From Dehalococcoidales bacterium (GTDB lineage Bacteria; Chloroflexota; Dehalococcoidia; Dehalococcoidales; UBA2162): DNA of 11,115 nucleotides. Within the stretch, counting starts at the first letter, position 1. The number at the start of each line of letters is the position of its first letter. Location of the stretch: positions 26,957 through 38,071 of the forward strand of contig CP070800.1 of assembly GCA_020343555.1 (NCBI GenBank), read 5' to 3'. Below the pieces are notes generated by a model. It did not search any database, was not told the origin of the DNA, and saw nothing but the letters and a program-made list of their open reading frames with translations. Below are positions 1-5,306 of this stretch, in pieces. Made by a program: the position numbers and the translations under genes.

Positions 1-164
1 GTGAAACTTTACGATGTTGGCAAAGCAACACTGGACTAAGTACAAGGTAATAAGGTTATTGATTGAAATGGAGGGAGCATACAAACCATCTGAAACGATT
101 AAAAATGCCCTCTCCACGTTAATGTTTATTCTCACAACACATCAAATAAAGGGAGGTTTTGAAA

Positions 165-458
165 ATGCCAAGATACATTGCTTTAATGAAATTAACAGAA
201 CAAGGTATTAAGGATATCAAAAATGCCCCACAGAGGTTAGAACAGGCGATAGCTGGAATGGAAGCAGCTGGGGGAAAGCTTATCGACTTTTATACAGTTA
301 TGGGTGAGTACGATTACATTGCTGTTTCTGAATTCCCTAGCGATGAAATCGGTATGACATTCCTATTAACCTTAGGCTCACAGGGTAATGTGAGAACTAC
401 TACGCTCAAAGCATGGGATGCGCAACAACTTGGAGAATTTATTAAGAACATGCCTTAG
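165..458 (+). CDS. GYD-domain protein (dimeric alpha/beta barrel)
   Basis: A 97-residue protein of the GYD family, named after a Gly-Tyr-Asp motif. These are small ferredoxin-like proteins that assemble as dimeric alpha/beta barrels, and their role is mostly unknown. The N-terminal beta strand MPRYIALMKLTEQGIKDI, the central GKLIDFYTVMGEYDYIAV (residues 38-54) and the late TTTLKAWD strand follow the family layout. The signature is EYD (48-50) rather than GYD, a mild change. I chose ATG 165 because GGGAGG at 151-156 lies 8 bases upstream; an in-frame TTG at 159 is possible but too close to that site. It is full length for the family. It is followed by a hairpin terminator (556-587), so it is probably transcribed apart from the next gene. 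Family confident, function unknown. Confidence 0.88.
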   Translation: MPRYIALMKLTEQGIKDIKNAPQRLEQAIAGMEAAGGKLIDFYTVMGEYDYIAVSEFPSDEIGMTFLLTLGSQGNVRTTTLKAWDAQQLGEFIKNMP

Positions 459-555
459 AGTAATCTATCTTCATGAAACTATTGTTCCTGAAACGGTAAA
501 TCGCATCCAAGGGACTTATAATACAGTTCGGAAAAGATAATCTCTAATGGGATAA

Positions 556-593
556 AGGCTAGCGGGGCTTCAATGCTCTGCTAGCTTATTTCT
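556..593 (+). terminator. Hairpin terminator, module copy A
   Basis: GCTAGCGGGGC (558-568) pairs with GCTCTGCTAGC (575-585), allowing two G-T pairs, around the loop TTCAAT. The T-rich tail TTATTTCT follows. It lies about 100 bases after the GYD gene. A similar hairpin occurs in module copy C at 1732. The bases 459-555 hold nothing I can recognise. Confidence 0.6.
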
Positions 594-672
594 CCGTTGC
601 CAGAGTGCACCTGAGACTTACCAAGATTGCCGTACAGGGGTGGTGGGTGTGCTATGTAAGAAAATTCCCTTG

Positions 673-701
673 TTGACATTCTTTCTCTCCTAAACTACAC
701 T
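673..701 (+). promoter_or_regulatory. Sigma-70-type promoter A
   Basis: TTGACA (673-678), a 17-base spacer and TACACT (696-701). The -35 is perfect and the -10 is fair. Start of transcription would be near 708, giving a leader of about 55 bases to the membrane-protein gene. The hexamers and spacer length recur in copies B and C. Confidence 0.7.
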
Positions 702-737
702 GTAAATCCACAAATGAAGTAGTTATTAACCATCTTC

Positions 738-759
738 CACCTTCTTCAAATCGGAGGTG
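738..759 (+). promoter_or_regulatory. Hairpin sequestering the Shine-Dalgarno, copy A
   Basis: CACCTTC (738-744) can pair over seven bases, with one T-G pair, with GGAGGTG (753-759), leaving an 8-base loop. The paired 3' arm is the ribosome-binding site of the next gene. The same arms and loop length occur at 1251-1272 with a different loop sequence, which suggests that the stem is what is kept. It could act as an RNA thermometer or another translational switch; that role is inferred. Confidence 0.5.
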
Positions 760-763
760 TATG

Positions 764-1048
764 ATGAACACACGCGTAAAGGTCTCACTGTCCACAGCGA
801 TACCTATTGTACTCGTAAGTATAGTAAGTTTGTTTTCGAAAGAGCCCGATTTGAACAAAGGTTTAGGAATAGCCTGGTTAGTCGCCGGTTCGATATGGAT
901 ATTAGCGTTAATAACAGCGCTCGGTTTATATATAAAAAATAGAAAAGAAATAGCTTTAGGAATGATTGCTGGTGCTGCATTAGGGTTCGCTTCACTTGTT
1001 ATCACGATGATTCTTTTTATCGTTCTTCATCAGACTGGGGTAAAGTAA
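764..1048 (+). CDS. Small three-helix membrane protein, unknown
   Basis: A 94-residue hydrophobic protein that I cannot assign to a named family. Three likely membrane segments are visible at about residues 12-25 (TAIPIVLVSIVSLF), 33-57 (GLGIAWLVAGSIWILALITALGLYI) and 63-89 (IALGMIAGAALGFASLVITM...). A short basic loop, KNRKE, lies between the second and third segments and would be cytoplasmic by the positive-inside rule. The start is one of two adjacent ATGs, 761 or 764. I prefer 764 because GGAGG (753-757) is then 6 bases away rather than 3. It has its own promoter and a leader hairpin covering its ribosome-binding site. No terminator with a clear T-tract follows, only a 14-base palindrome at 1076-1089. 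Likely a real gene, function unknown. Confidence 0.7.
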   Translation: MNTRVKVSLSTAIPIVLVSIVSLFSKEPDLNKGLGIAWLVAGSIWILALITALGLYIKNRKEIALGMIAGAALGFASLVITMILFIVLHQTGVK

Positions 1049-1075
1049 TTATCTGATATTCAAGACTTTTATGTG

Positions 1076-1215
1076 TGAATAGCTATTCAAAGTAACTATG
1101 ACTGTCAATTTTCCAGAGTACGCCTGAGACTTGCCCAAGCAAAATTCTTGAGTTGCTAGTGCTTTGACTTGAATTGTTCCCAGGTATTGACTTTATGATT
1201 CGTATTAGATAGACT
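1076..1215 (+). repeat. Intergenic terminator-box-promoter module, copy B
   Basis: Second copy of the unit. The GCTAGC hairpin of copies A and C is replaced by a perfect 14-base palindrome, TGAATAGCTATTCA (1076-1089). The 23-base box at 1113-1135 is identical to that in copy C. The middle part is more diverged and lacks the GTGGT...GTGCTA stretch. The promoter keeps its place, 74 bases from box start to -35. Together with the leader it fills most of the gap 1049-1362. Confidence 0.65.
1187..1215 (+). promoter_or_regulatory. Sigma-70-type promoter B
   Basis: TTGACT (1187-1192), a 17-base spacer and TAGACT (1210-1215). Its position inside the module and the leader after it match promoter A: 61 bases from the -10 to the first ATG, against 63 in copy A. 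Another TTGACT at 1164-1169 has no -10 at a proper distance. Confidence 0.6.
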
Positions 1216-1250
1216 GAGAGTCCACATATGAAATAGTCTTAACCATCTTC

Positions 1251-1272
1251 CACCTTCCAGTGACAGGAGGTG
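1251..1272 (+). promoter_or_regulatory. Hairpin sequestering the Shine-Dalgarno, copy B
   Basis: CACCTTC (1251-1257), an 8-base loop and GGAGGTG (1266-1272): the same arms and loop length as at 738-759, with a different loop. The segment AACCATCTTC before the left arm is also shared. Here the hidden ribosome-binding site serves a six-codon reading frame, not the downstream gene. Confidence 0.5.
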
Positions 1273-1275
1273 TGT

Positions 1276-1296
1276 ATGGTTGATAATTGGTACTAG
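1276..1296 (+). other. Six-codon leader reading frame (MVDNWY)
   Basis: ATG at 1276 follows AGGAGGTG with good spacing and encodes MVDNWY before TAG. It stands exactly where the membrane-protein gene starts in copy A. It is either a leader peptide or the stub of a lost gene. The next gene starts 66 bases after its stop and has its own ribosome-binding site. Translation cannot be shown from sequence. Confidence 0.3.
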
Positions 1297-1362
1297 CTCT
1301 GTTATAGACGCAAGTACCTTGTTTATTTCATAACACTATCGAAAATATTCAAGGAGAAGATG

Positions 1363-1659
1363 ATGGCAAAATACCTATCGCTTTGGGAAGTAGATGATAC
1401 TAGAGCACCTGTTGATCCTAAGGAACGAGGTATGATGTGGGCTCAAATGCTGAGTTTAATACAACAGGATATGAAAGACGGTATCATTACAGATTGGGGA
1501 TCTATTCCTGGTGAAGGTAAGGGCTATTCTGTCAGCGAGCAAAGTCCTTTAGAACTATCGAAAAGCCTTCAGAGATTTTATCCTTTTGTTAAGTTCGAAG
1601 TACGTCAAGTGATGACATTAGAAGAGACAATGGAGTTATCAAAATCTTTAGCTGCATGA
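1363..1659 (+). CDS. Small conserved protein, likely dimeric alpha/beta barrel
   Basis: A 98-residue soluble protein starting MAKYLSLWEVDDTRAPVDPKERGMMW. Features visible are a first beta strand (AKYLSLWEVD), a Pro-x-(E/D)-x-x-x-R segment leading into a helix (MWAQMLSLIQQDMKDG), the turn TDWGSIPGEGKGYSVSE, a second helix (SPLELSKSLQRFYP) and a strand (VKFEVRQVMTLEE). The beta-alpha-beta order and length fit the ferredoxin-like dimeric barrel folds that also include GYD and YCII proteins, but I do not recognise a named family. Of the adjacent ATGs at 1360 and 1363 I chose 1363, which is 6 bases after AAGGAG (1351-1356). Transcription is probably from promoter B. A hairpin terminator follows at 1732. 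Real gene, function unknown. Confidence 0.78.
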   Translation: MAKYLSLWEVDDTRAPVDPKERGMMWAQMLSLIQQDMKDGIITDWGSIPGEGKGYSVSEQSPLELSKSLQRFYPFVKFEVRQVMTLEETMELSKSLAA

Positions 1660-1731
1660 TGTGAGGTATCACTATTAGACATCAGTGTTTCTTCGAATGA
1701 TTTCATTTGAATACCTACTCGTCTAGAAAAT

Positions 1732-1773
1732 AGCTAGCAGATCTTCAATAGTCTGCTAGCTTACTTCTTCTTT
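1732..1773 (+). terminator. Hairpin terminator, module copy C
   Basis: AGCTAGCAGA (1732-1741) pairs perfectly with TCTGCTAGCT (1752-1761) around a 10-base loop. The pyrimidine tail TTACTTCTTCTTT follows. It matches the copy A hairpin in the GCTAGC arms, in TTCAAT in the loop and in the tail. The bases 1660-1731 show nothing else. Confidence 0.65.
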
Positions 1774-1846
1774 ACCAGAGTACGCCTGAGACTTGCCAGG
1801 TAAAAATTTAGGCGTGGTAGGTGTGCTAGGTGAGTAATTCCGCTAA

Positions 1847-1875
1847 TTGACATCACCACCCCACTCCTTTACACT
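1847..1875 (+). promoter_or_regulatory. Sigma-70-type promoter C, operon promoter
   Basis: TTGACA (1847-1852), a 17-base spacer and TACACT (1870-1875): the same hexamers as promoter A. It is the only good promoter I see upstream of the seven-gene operon that starts at 1975. Transcription would start near 1882. Confidence 0.7.
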
Positions 1876-1893
1876 CAGAAAACCATAAGTAAC

Positions 1894-1936
1894 GGGTACT
1901 ATAGCTGCCGATAGTGCGGTTGATAGTGCCCTTTTT
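1894..1936 (+). terminator. Leader terminator, possible attenuator
   Basis: GGGTACTAT (1894-1902) pairs with ATAGTGCCC (1923-1931) over nine bases with one T-G pair, and TTTTT (1932-1936) follows at once. An inner CCG...CGG pair is possible. The sequence ATAGTGC occurs twice (1911-1917, 1923-1929), so the left arm has two competing partners. Only the second pairing leads into the T-tract. As it lies between promoter C and the first operon gene, it could control read-through. Confidence 0.55.
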
Positions 1937-1974
1937 AATTATGAGGAATTATAAGAGAGGAGGTACAGATACCA

Positions 1975-2820
1975 ATGCAAAAACCACAAGATAATTACGT
2001 TAAGGCTGGAGAGGTAAACACTCGATTCTGGTCAGCGGGTGACAAAGGAAATCCTGTTATCTTATTACACCCTGGTCTAAGTTCCGTAGAGAACTGGGTG
2101 TGTAATATAGATGCTTTAGCACAAAATCACCGTGTTTTTGCTATTGATATGCTTGGATTCGCTTACACTGGATTACCAAACCCTCCATACTCTCTTGATA
2201 AAGCTGCTCAACATGTGAGTGATTTTATGGAATCCCAAGGGATTAAGAAAGCAAGTATCATAGGTCACTGTGGTGGTGGAGTAGTGTCAATGTATTTTGC
2301 TTTCCAGTACCCTGAAAAACTCGATAAGCTTGTGTTAGTGGATAGTTGGGGATTTGGTAAAGAAGCCCCATTTATTACTAAGTTAGGTACATTACCAATA
2401 ATCGGCGAGTTAATCATGAAACCCAACCGCAAATCAGCAGAAATGATAATGAAAATGTGTGTATACGACCAGTCAGTGTTAACAGATGAAATGGTCGATG
2501 ATTTTTATCAATGCATGTCCTTGCCAGGTGGTCAAAAAGCGTACATGTCTGTATTCCGTGCGATTGGTAATTTTGGTGGACCTCGAACTGAAATCCTTCA
2601 GTTTATTCGAGATAAACTCCCTGCTATCACGTCTCCGACTTTGATCATATGGGGTAAACAAGACCGTTCACTCCCAGTTGCTCATGCAGATGTTGCTAAA
2701 GAAAGGATTCCGAACTCTCAACTACATATCTTTGACCTTTGTGGACATATGCCACCAACTGAATATCCCGAGAAATTCAATAATCTTGTCCAGGAATTTT
2801 TATCAAAAGTAACTGAATAA
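1975..2820 (+). CDS. Alpha/beta hydrolase with a cysteine nucleophile
   Basis: A 281-residue alpha/beta hydrolase of the family that includes MhpC-like C-C bond hydrolases, esterases and epoxide hydrolases. Visible elements are the oxyanion-hole segment LLHPGLSS (31-37), the strand-turn VFAIDMLGFAYT, the nucleophile elbow IIGHCGGG (95-102), the acid D230 in IIWGKQDRSLP and the catalytic H258 in LCGHMPP. The elbow reads Gly-His-Cys-Gly-Gly, so the nucleophile is Cys99 instead of the usual Ser (codon TGT). The length is normal and no signal peptide is seen, so it should be cytoplasmic. AGGAGGT (1958-1964) precedes ATG 1975 by 10 bases, slightly long. It is the first gene of the operon, behind promoter C and its leader terminator, and its stop codon abuts the next gene's ribosome-binding site. 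Substrate unknown. Confidence 0.9.
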   Translation: MQKPQDNYVKAGEVNTRFWSAGDKGNPVILLHPGLSSVENWVCNIDALAQNHRVFAIDMLGFAYTGLPNPPYSLDKAAQHVSDFMESQGIKKASIIGHCGGGVVSMYFAFQYPEKLDKLVLVDSWGFGKEAPFITKLGTLPIIGELIMKPNRKSAEMIMKMCVYDQSVLTDEMVDDFYQCMSLPGGQKAYMSVFRAIGNFGGPRTEILQFIRDKLPAITSPTLIIWGKQDRSLPVAHADVAKERIPNSQLHIFDLCGHMPPTEYPEKFNNLVQEFLSKVTE

Positions 2821-2833
2821 AGGAGCATAAACA

Positions 2834-3289
2834 ATGAGTATAGAAGAGAATAAGAAGATATTACAGCGGTATTTTGATGAATTGATGAATAACGGAGATT
2901 ATTCAAAAGTTAACGAAATTATCCATAAAGATTTTAGTGGTTCGGGAGGTGGCGGTATTAAAGGAATAGAAGCCCAAAAACGGCAACGGGATTATATGTA
3001 TTCGTCTGCTCCTGATGCTCACATAGAAATATTGGAGATGATAGCAGAGGGAGATAAGGTTGCTGTATTCCAGGAAGTAAAAGGTACATTAACAGGAGAA
3101 TATCAAGGTATCAAAGGTAAAGGGCAGCCGATTGATCGTGTTTGGGCTTGCATATACGAATTCAAAGATGGGAAAGTCTTTCGTGGATTAACCAGAATTG
3201 TGATTGATCAGCTTTCTTTCTTTCAACAAGTAGGTGCATTACCTCCGACTGAAGAGATAGTCAAAGCATATAACGAATCTCAACAATAG
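2834..3289 (+). CDS. SnoaL-like / predicted ester cyclase family protein 1
   Basis: A 151-residue protein of the SnoaL-like, NTF2-fold superfamily. Members include polyketide cyclases that close rings by aldol chemistry, and many uncharacterised proteins. The fold order is visible: N-terminal helix (ENKKILQRYFDELMNNGDY), the HKDF strand, the Gly-rich GSGGGGIKGIEA, the strands IEILEMIAEGDKVAVFQEVKGTLTGEYQGIKGKGQPIDRVW, and the tail QLSFFQQVGALPPTEEI. The family's usual acidic or His residues are not obvious at fixed places, so a catalytic role is unsure. ATG 2834 follows AGGAG (2821-2825) by 8 bases, and the preceding hydrolase stop is only 13 bases away, so translation is probably coupled. 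It is a paralogue of the protein at 4858; both share the upstream sequence AAAGGAGCATAA and the PP(T/P)EEI tail. Confidence 0.83.
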   Translation: MSIEENKKILQRYFDELMNNGDYSKVNEIIHKDFSGSGGGGIKGIEAQKRQRDYMYSSAPDAHIEILEMIAEGDKVAVFQEVKGTLTGEYQGIKGKGQPIDRVWACIYEFKDGKVFRGLTRIVIDQLSFFQQVGALPPTEEIVKAYNESQQ

Positions 3290-3302
3290 CTCTCTCATAC
3301 CA

Positions 3303-3329
3303 ACTGAAGAGATATTGGGAAGTGAAGGA
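3303..3329 (+). repeat. SnoaL 3'-tail scar 1
   Basis: The bases after the first SnoaL stop read CCAACTGAAGAGATATTGGG and then AAGTGAAG. This would translate as PTEEILGSEG-stop but lies out of frame with the gene. It closely matches the last codons of the second SnoaL gene (PPEEIGK-stop at 5265-5289). The scar also supplies the GAAGGA ribosome-binding site for the next gene. Confidence 0.6.
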
Positions 3330-3337
3330 TAGAGGTT

Positions 3338-4057
3338 ATGAATCCTGAAGCAATGAAGTTACACGGACTTGCATTACTGGATTATTACAATGGTGATCTC
3401 GATGCTGTTACAATACTCCAACGTGATGATGGTTATGCAAGCGAGTTGCCGGCAAAAGAATTCTTTCGAGATGCCCAGGAATTTCCTCTAGAGAAAACTG
3501 CCCTTGACCTTTGCTACGGTCGTACCTTGGATATCGGTGCCGGGAGTGGGATTCACAGTCTTTTCCTACAGGAGAGAGGTTTTGAAGTGACCGCAATAGA
3601 TGTTTCACCGGAAGCTGTCCAAGTTATGCGAACTAGAGGTATAGCTGACGTTCGCCTGGCAGACATCATGTCTTTGAAGGAAGGTAAGTTTGATACCATA
3701 CTAATGATGGGCAACGGGATAGGGGTAGTAGAAAACATGGATGGTTTGGATCAGTATTTAAAGAATTTATCGGTATTGTTGGAACACGGAGGTCAGGTTT
3801 TACTAACTTCAGTGGACATCAGGTTTACCGATGACTCTAAATATGCAGAATACCAGCGACATAATCTTGAAGCGGGGCGGTATATTGGGGAAATAAGGTT
3901 GAAGGTAGTGTATAAAGGGAAAGAAGGCCCCGAATTCGGATGGTTACACATTGATCCAGATACTCTTGCCGACCATGCATCGGTAGAGAAATTAAATTGT
4001 GAAATTGTCGAAAGACTTGAAAATGATAGATATTTAGCTCGTTTAACTCACAATTAG
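3338..4057 (+). CDS. Class I SAM-dependent methyltransferase 1
   Basis: A 239-residue methyltransferase that transfers a methyl group from S-adenosylmethionine to an unknown acceptor. The Rossmann-type motif I is LDIGAGSGIH (64-73), followed by the acidic end of strand beta-2 in EVTAIDVS (D88), the motif DVRLADIMSL, and the motif IV-like FDTILMMGNGIGVVENMDG (around 117-135). The N-terminal part DYYNGDLDAVTILQRDDGY is a small cap that may bind substrate. The C-terminal half (EAGRYIGEIRLKVVYKGKEGPEFGWLHIDPDTL) is rich in strands. The length is normal for a stand-alone small-molecule enzyme. ATG 3338 is preceded by GAAGGA (3324-3329). It is cytoplasmic, in the operon between two SnoaL tail repeats. 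It is clearly different in sequence from the next methyltransferase, so the two are not a recent duplication. Confidence 0.88.
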   Translation: MNPEAMKLHGLALLDYYNGDLDAVTILQRDDGYASELPAKEFFRDAQEFPLEKTALDLCYGRTLDIGAGSGIHSLFLQERGFEVTAIDVSPEAVQVMRTRGIADVRLADIMSLKEGKFDTILMMGNGIGVVENMDGLDQYLKNLSVLLEHGGQVLLTSVDIRFTDDSKYAEYQRHNLEAGRYIGEIRLKVVYKGKEGPEFGWLHIDPDTLADHASVEKLNCEIVERLENDRYLARLTHN

Positions 4058-4079
4058 AAAATGATAAATCACTCCTACT

Positions 4080-4100
4080 AACTGAAGAGATAGGTAAGTA
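4080..4100 (+). repeat. SnoaL 3'-tail scar 2
   Basis: AACTGAAGAGATAGGTAAGTA sits between the two methyltransferase genes. In one frame it reads LLLTEEIGK-stop, the ending of the second SnoaL protein (PPEEIGK-stop). No SnoaL gene is present here, so this is a leftover of one or a separately used sequence. Confidence 0.6.
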
Positions 4101-4104
4101 AGAA

Positions 4105-4854
4105 GTGAATAAAAGAGAACGTTTTCTATCCGAAATGAAGGAGAATATCCTTACACCGTATGAAGCTGATTCGGAAGGGGAGGAGGGAGGTGGCAAGTTC
4201 AGGAATCAGGTCGAAGAAAAACATTTCCAACACTTTATCGATAACACTCAACCGGAAAATACCATACTCGATTTAGCGTGTGGAGACGGAAGGCACACAC
4301 TGCGGCTTGCTGAAAGAGTAGGCAAGGTAATAGGTATCGACTTTTCTCGCAATAGTCTCGGCAAGGCGAAGAAAAAATGCATGGAACGAGACAATGTCGC
4401 TTTCACCGAAGGTTCCATGTTTCAACTCCCTTTTACTCTAAAAACCTTTGACGGTATCTGGTTCGCGGAGGCTTTCGAATACGTACCCCCCGAAAAACGA
4501 ATGGAATTACTGTCCTCGTTAAACGATGTACTGAAAGATTCCGGCATCCTTCATATGAGTGTCGAGACCTGGCAGAGTAGCATTGTCATCACATCGCTAA
4601 GGCAGCTTTGGACAAGGTTCAGACTCTATTGCTACTGGAAATTCATTAAGCGGAAACCTCTACTCTGGGGAGAGTTTATATACTACGAACCATTTATTGA
4701 AACGTTGGGTTTGGATGCTTGGCATTACCACGTACACACAAGCACAAGGACTTTGCGTAGATTACTTTACGAGTGTGGATTTGCCATGGAAAAGCTTGAC
4801 CTCTCCAGTGGGGGCATCTATGTATTATGTAGGAAAACAAACAAAGGAGCATAA
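4105..4854 (+). CDS. Class I SAM-dependent methyltransferase 2
   Basis: A 249-residue methyltransferase of the Methyltransf_11/25 type. Motif I is ILDLACGDGRHT (54-65), with GKVIGIDFSRNSLGKAKKKC giving the acidic residue D79. NVAFTEGSMFQLPF is motif II-like and FDGIWFAEAFEYVPPEKR is the motif IV region, followed by LNDVLKDSGILHMSVETW. The C-terminal part (about 155-225) is aromatic-rich, with FRLYCYWKFIKRKPLLWGEFIYYEPF and HYHVHTSTRTLRRLLYECGF, and probably forms the acceptor site. The start is uncertain. GTG 4105 gives the full length but has only a weak AGGTAAG upstream; ATG 4135 (MKENILTP) is the alternative. The stop codon lies inside the ribosome-binding region of the next gene (AAAGGAGCATAA), so the two are probably translationally coupled. 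Substrate unknown. Confidence 0.87.
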   Translation: MNKRERFLSEMKENILTPYEADSEGEEGGGKFRNQVEEKHFQHFIDNTQPENTILDLACGDGRHTLRLAERVGKVIGIDFSRNSLGKAKKKCMERDNVAFTEGSMFQLPFTLKTFDGIWFAEAFEYVPPEKRMELLSSLNDVLKDSGILHMSVETWQSSIVITSLRQLWTRFRLYCYWKFIKRKPLLWGEFIYYEPFIETLGLDAWHYHVHTSTRTLRRLLYECGFAMEKLDLSSGGIYVLCRKTNKGA

Positions 4855-4857
4855 TCA

Positions 4858-5289
4858 ATGTCAACTGTAGAAGAGAATATTGAGACTGTATACCGTGATA
4901 TAGACGTTTTCAATAATAGAAAAACGGAGTCATTGGGCGAGATATATGCTGATACATACACAATTCATTACCCTGGGCTAGAACTAAAAGGAATTGAAGC
5001 GTTCAGTAACTATCAGCATACAGTGGTTAACGCCTTTCCTGATATCCGAGTGAAGATAGATGAAATATTCGGTGCGGGAGATAGTGTTGCATTTCGTTAC
5101 ACTATGGAAGGCACGCATAAAGGGGAATTTAAAGGTATACCCCCAACGGGGAAAAAGGTTAAGTTCCAAGGCGTTGTTATTAATCATTTTTCAGAGGGGA
5201 AAGAGGTTGAAACATGGGAATTCGCTGACAGGCTAGGATTTCTACAACAACTAGGAGTACTCCCACCACCTGAAGAGATTGGGAAGTAA
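4858..5289 (+). CDS. SnoaL-like / predicted ester cyclase family protein 2
   Basis: A 143-residue SnoaL-like protein, closer to the predicted ester cyclase group than its paralogue at 2834. Diagnostic segments are the N-terminal helix VEENIETVYRDIDVFNNRK, YADTYTIHYPG (31-41), GIEAFSNYQHTVVNAFPDIRVKIDEIFGAGDSVAFRYTMEGTHKGEF (45-91), then FKGIPPTGKKVKFQGVVINHFSEGKEVETWEFADRLGFLQQLGVLPP. The last block is the family hallmark, with the invariant-looking PTGK, the ...GKxxExWE...D stretch and the QLG tail. The His and Asp residues in IHYP and FADR are candidates for acid/base catalysis by analogy with SnoaL. AAAGGAG (4843-4849) precedes ATG 4858 by 8 bases and overlaps the end of the methyltransferase gene. 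Its 3' end is the apparent source of the tail scars elsewhere in the operon. Confidence 0.9.
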   Translation: MSTVEENIETVYRDIDVFNNRKTESLGEIYADTYTIHYPGLELKGIEAFSNYQHTVVNAFPDIRVKIDEIFGAGDSVAFRYTMEGTHKGEFKGIPPTGKKVKFQGVVINHFSEGKEVETWEFADRLGFLQQLGVLPPPEEIGK

Positions 5290-5306
5290 AAGAGGAATTT
5301 GGGACG

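Larger units (their letters stand above)
556..701 (+). repeat. Intergenic terminator-box-promoter module, copy A
   Basis: First of three diverged copies of one intergenic unit. In order it holds the GCTAGC hairpin, a 23-base box at 600-622 (core CCTGAGACTT), a stretch containing GTGGTGGGTGTGCTA that matches copy C, and a promoter. The box starts 73 bases before the -35 hexamer, against 74 in copy B and 72 in copy C. The box differs from the other two at three positions. Together with the leader it accounts for nearly all of the gap 459-763. Confidence 0.75.
1732..1875 (+). repeat. Intergenic terminator-box-promoter module, copy C
   Basis: Third copy: hairpin (1732-1761), 23-base box (1775-1797, identical to copy B), a stretch with GTGGTAGGTGTGCTAGGT that matches copy A, and promoter. 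Box start to -35 is 72 bases. After the promoter the similarity to A and B stops: there is no CACCTTC/GGAGGTG hairpin, and a different leader with a terminator-like hairpin takes its place. Confidence 0.75.

Noticed and set aside
1..39. Open frame from the window edge ending VGKATLD-stop
   Set aside because: Only 12 codons are visible; it could be the tail of an upstream gene, but nothing supports it. The 65-codon frame at 14-211 overlaps the GYD gene start and has no family features or ribosome-binding site.
652..1005. Minus-strand 117-residue frame over the membrane-protein gene
   Set aside because: It is the reverse complement of a membrane-protein gene and covers promoter A; there is no ribosome-binding site or family match.
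556..1875. Integron cassette array with attC-like sites
   Set aside because: The repeated gaps between small same-strand genes look similar at first. But each unit has its own promoter, I found no convincing pair of RYYYAAC/GTTRRRY boxes, and no integrase is in view.
1882..1960. Known riboswitch in the operon leader
   Set aside because: I could not match the hairpin and its surroundings to a preQ1, SAM, fluoride or other familiar aptamer; it is kept only as a possible attenuator.
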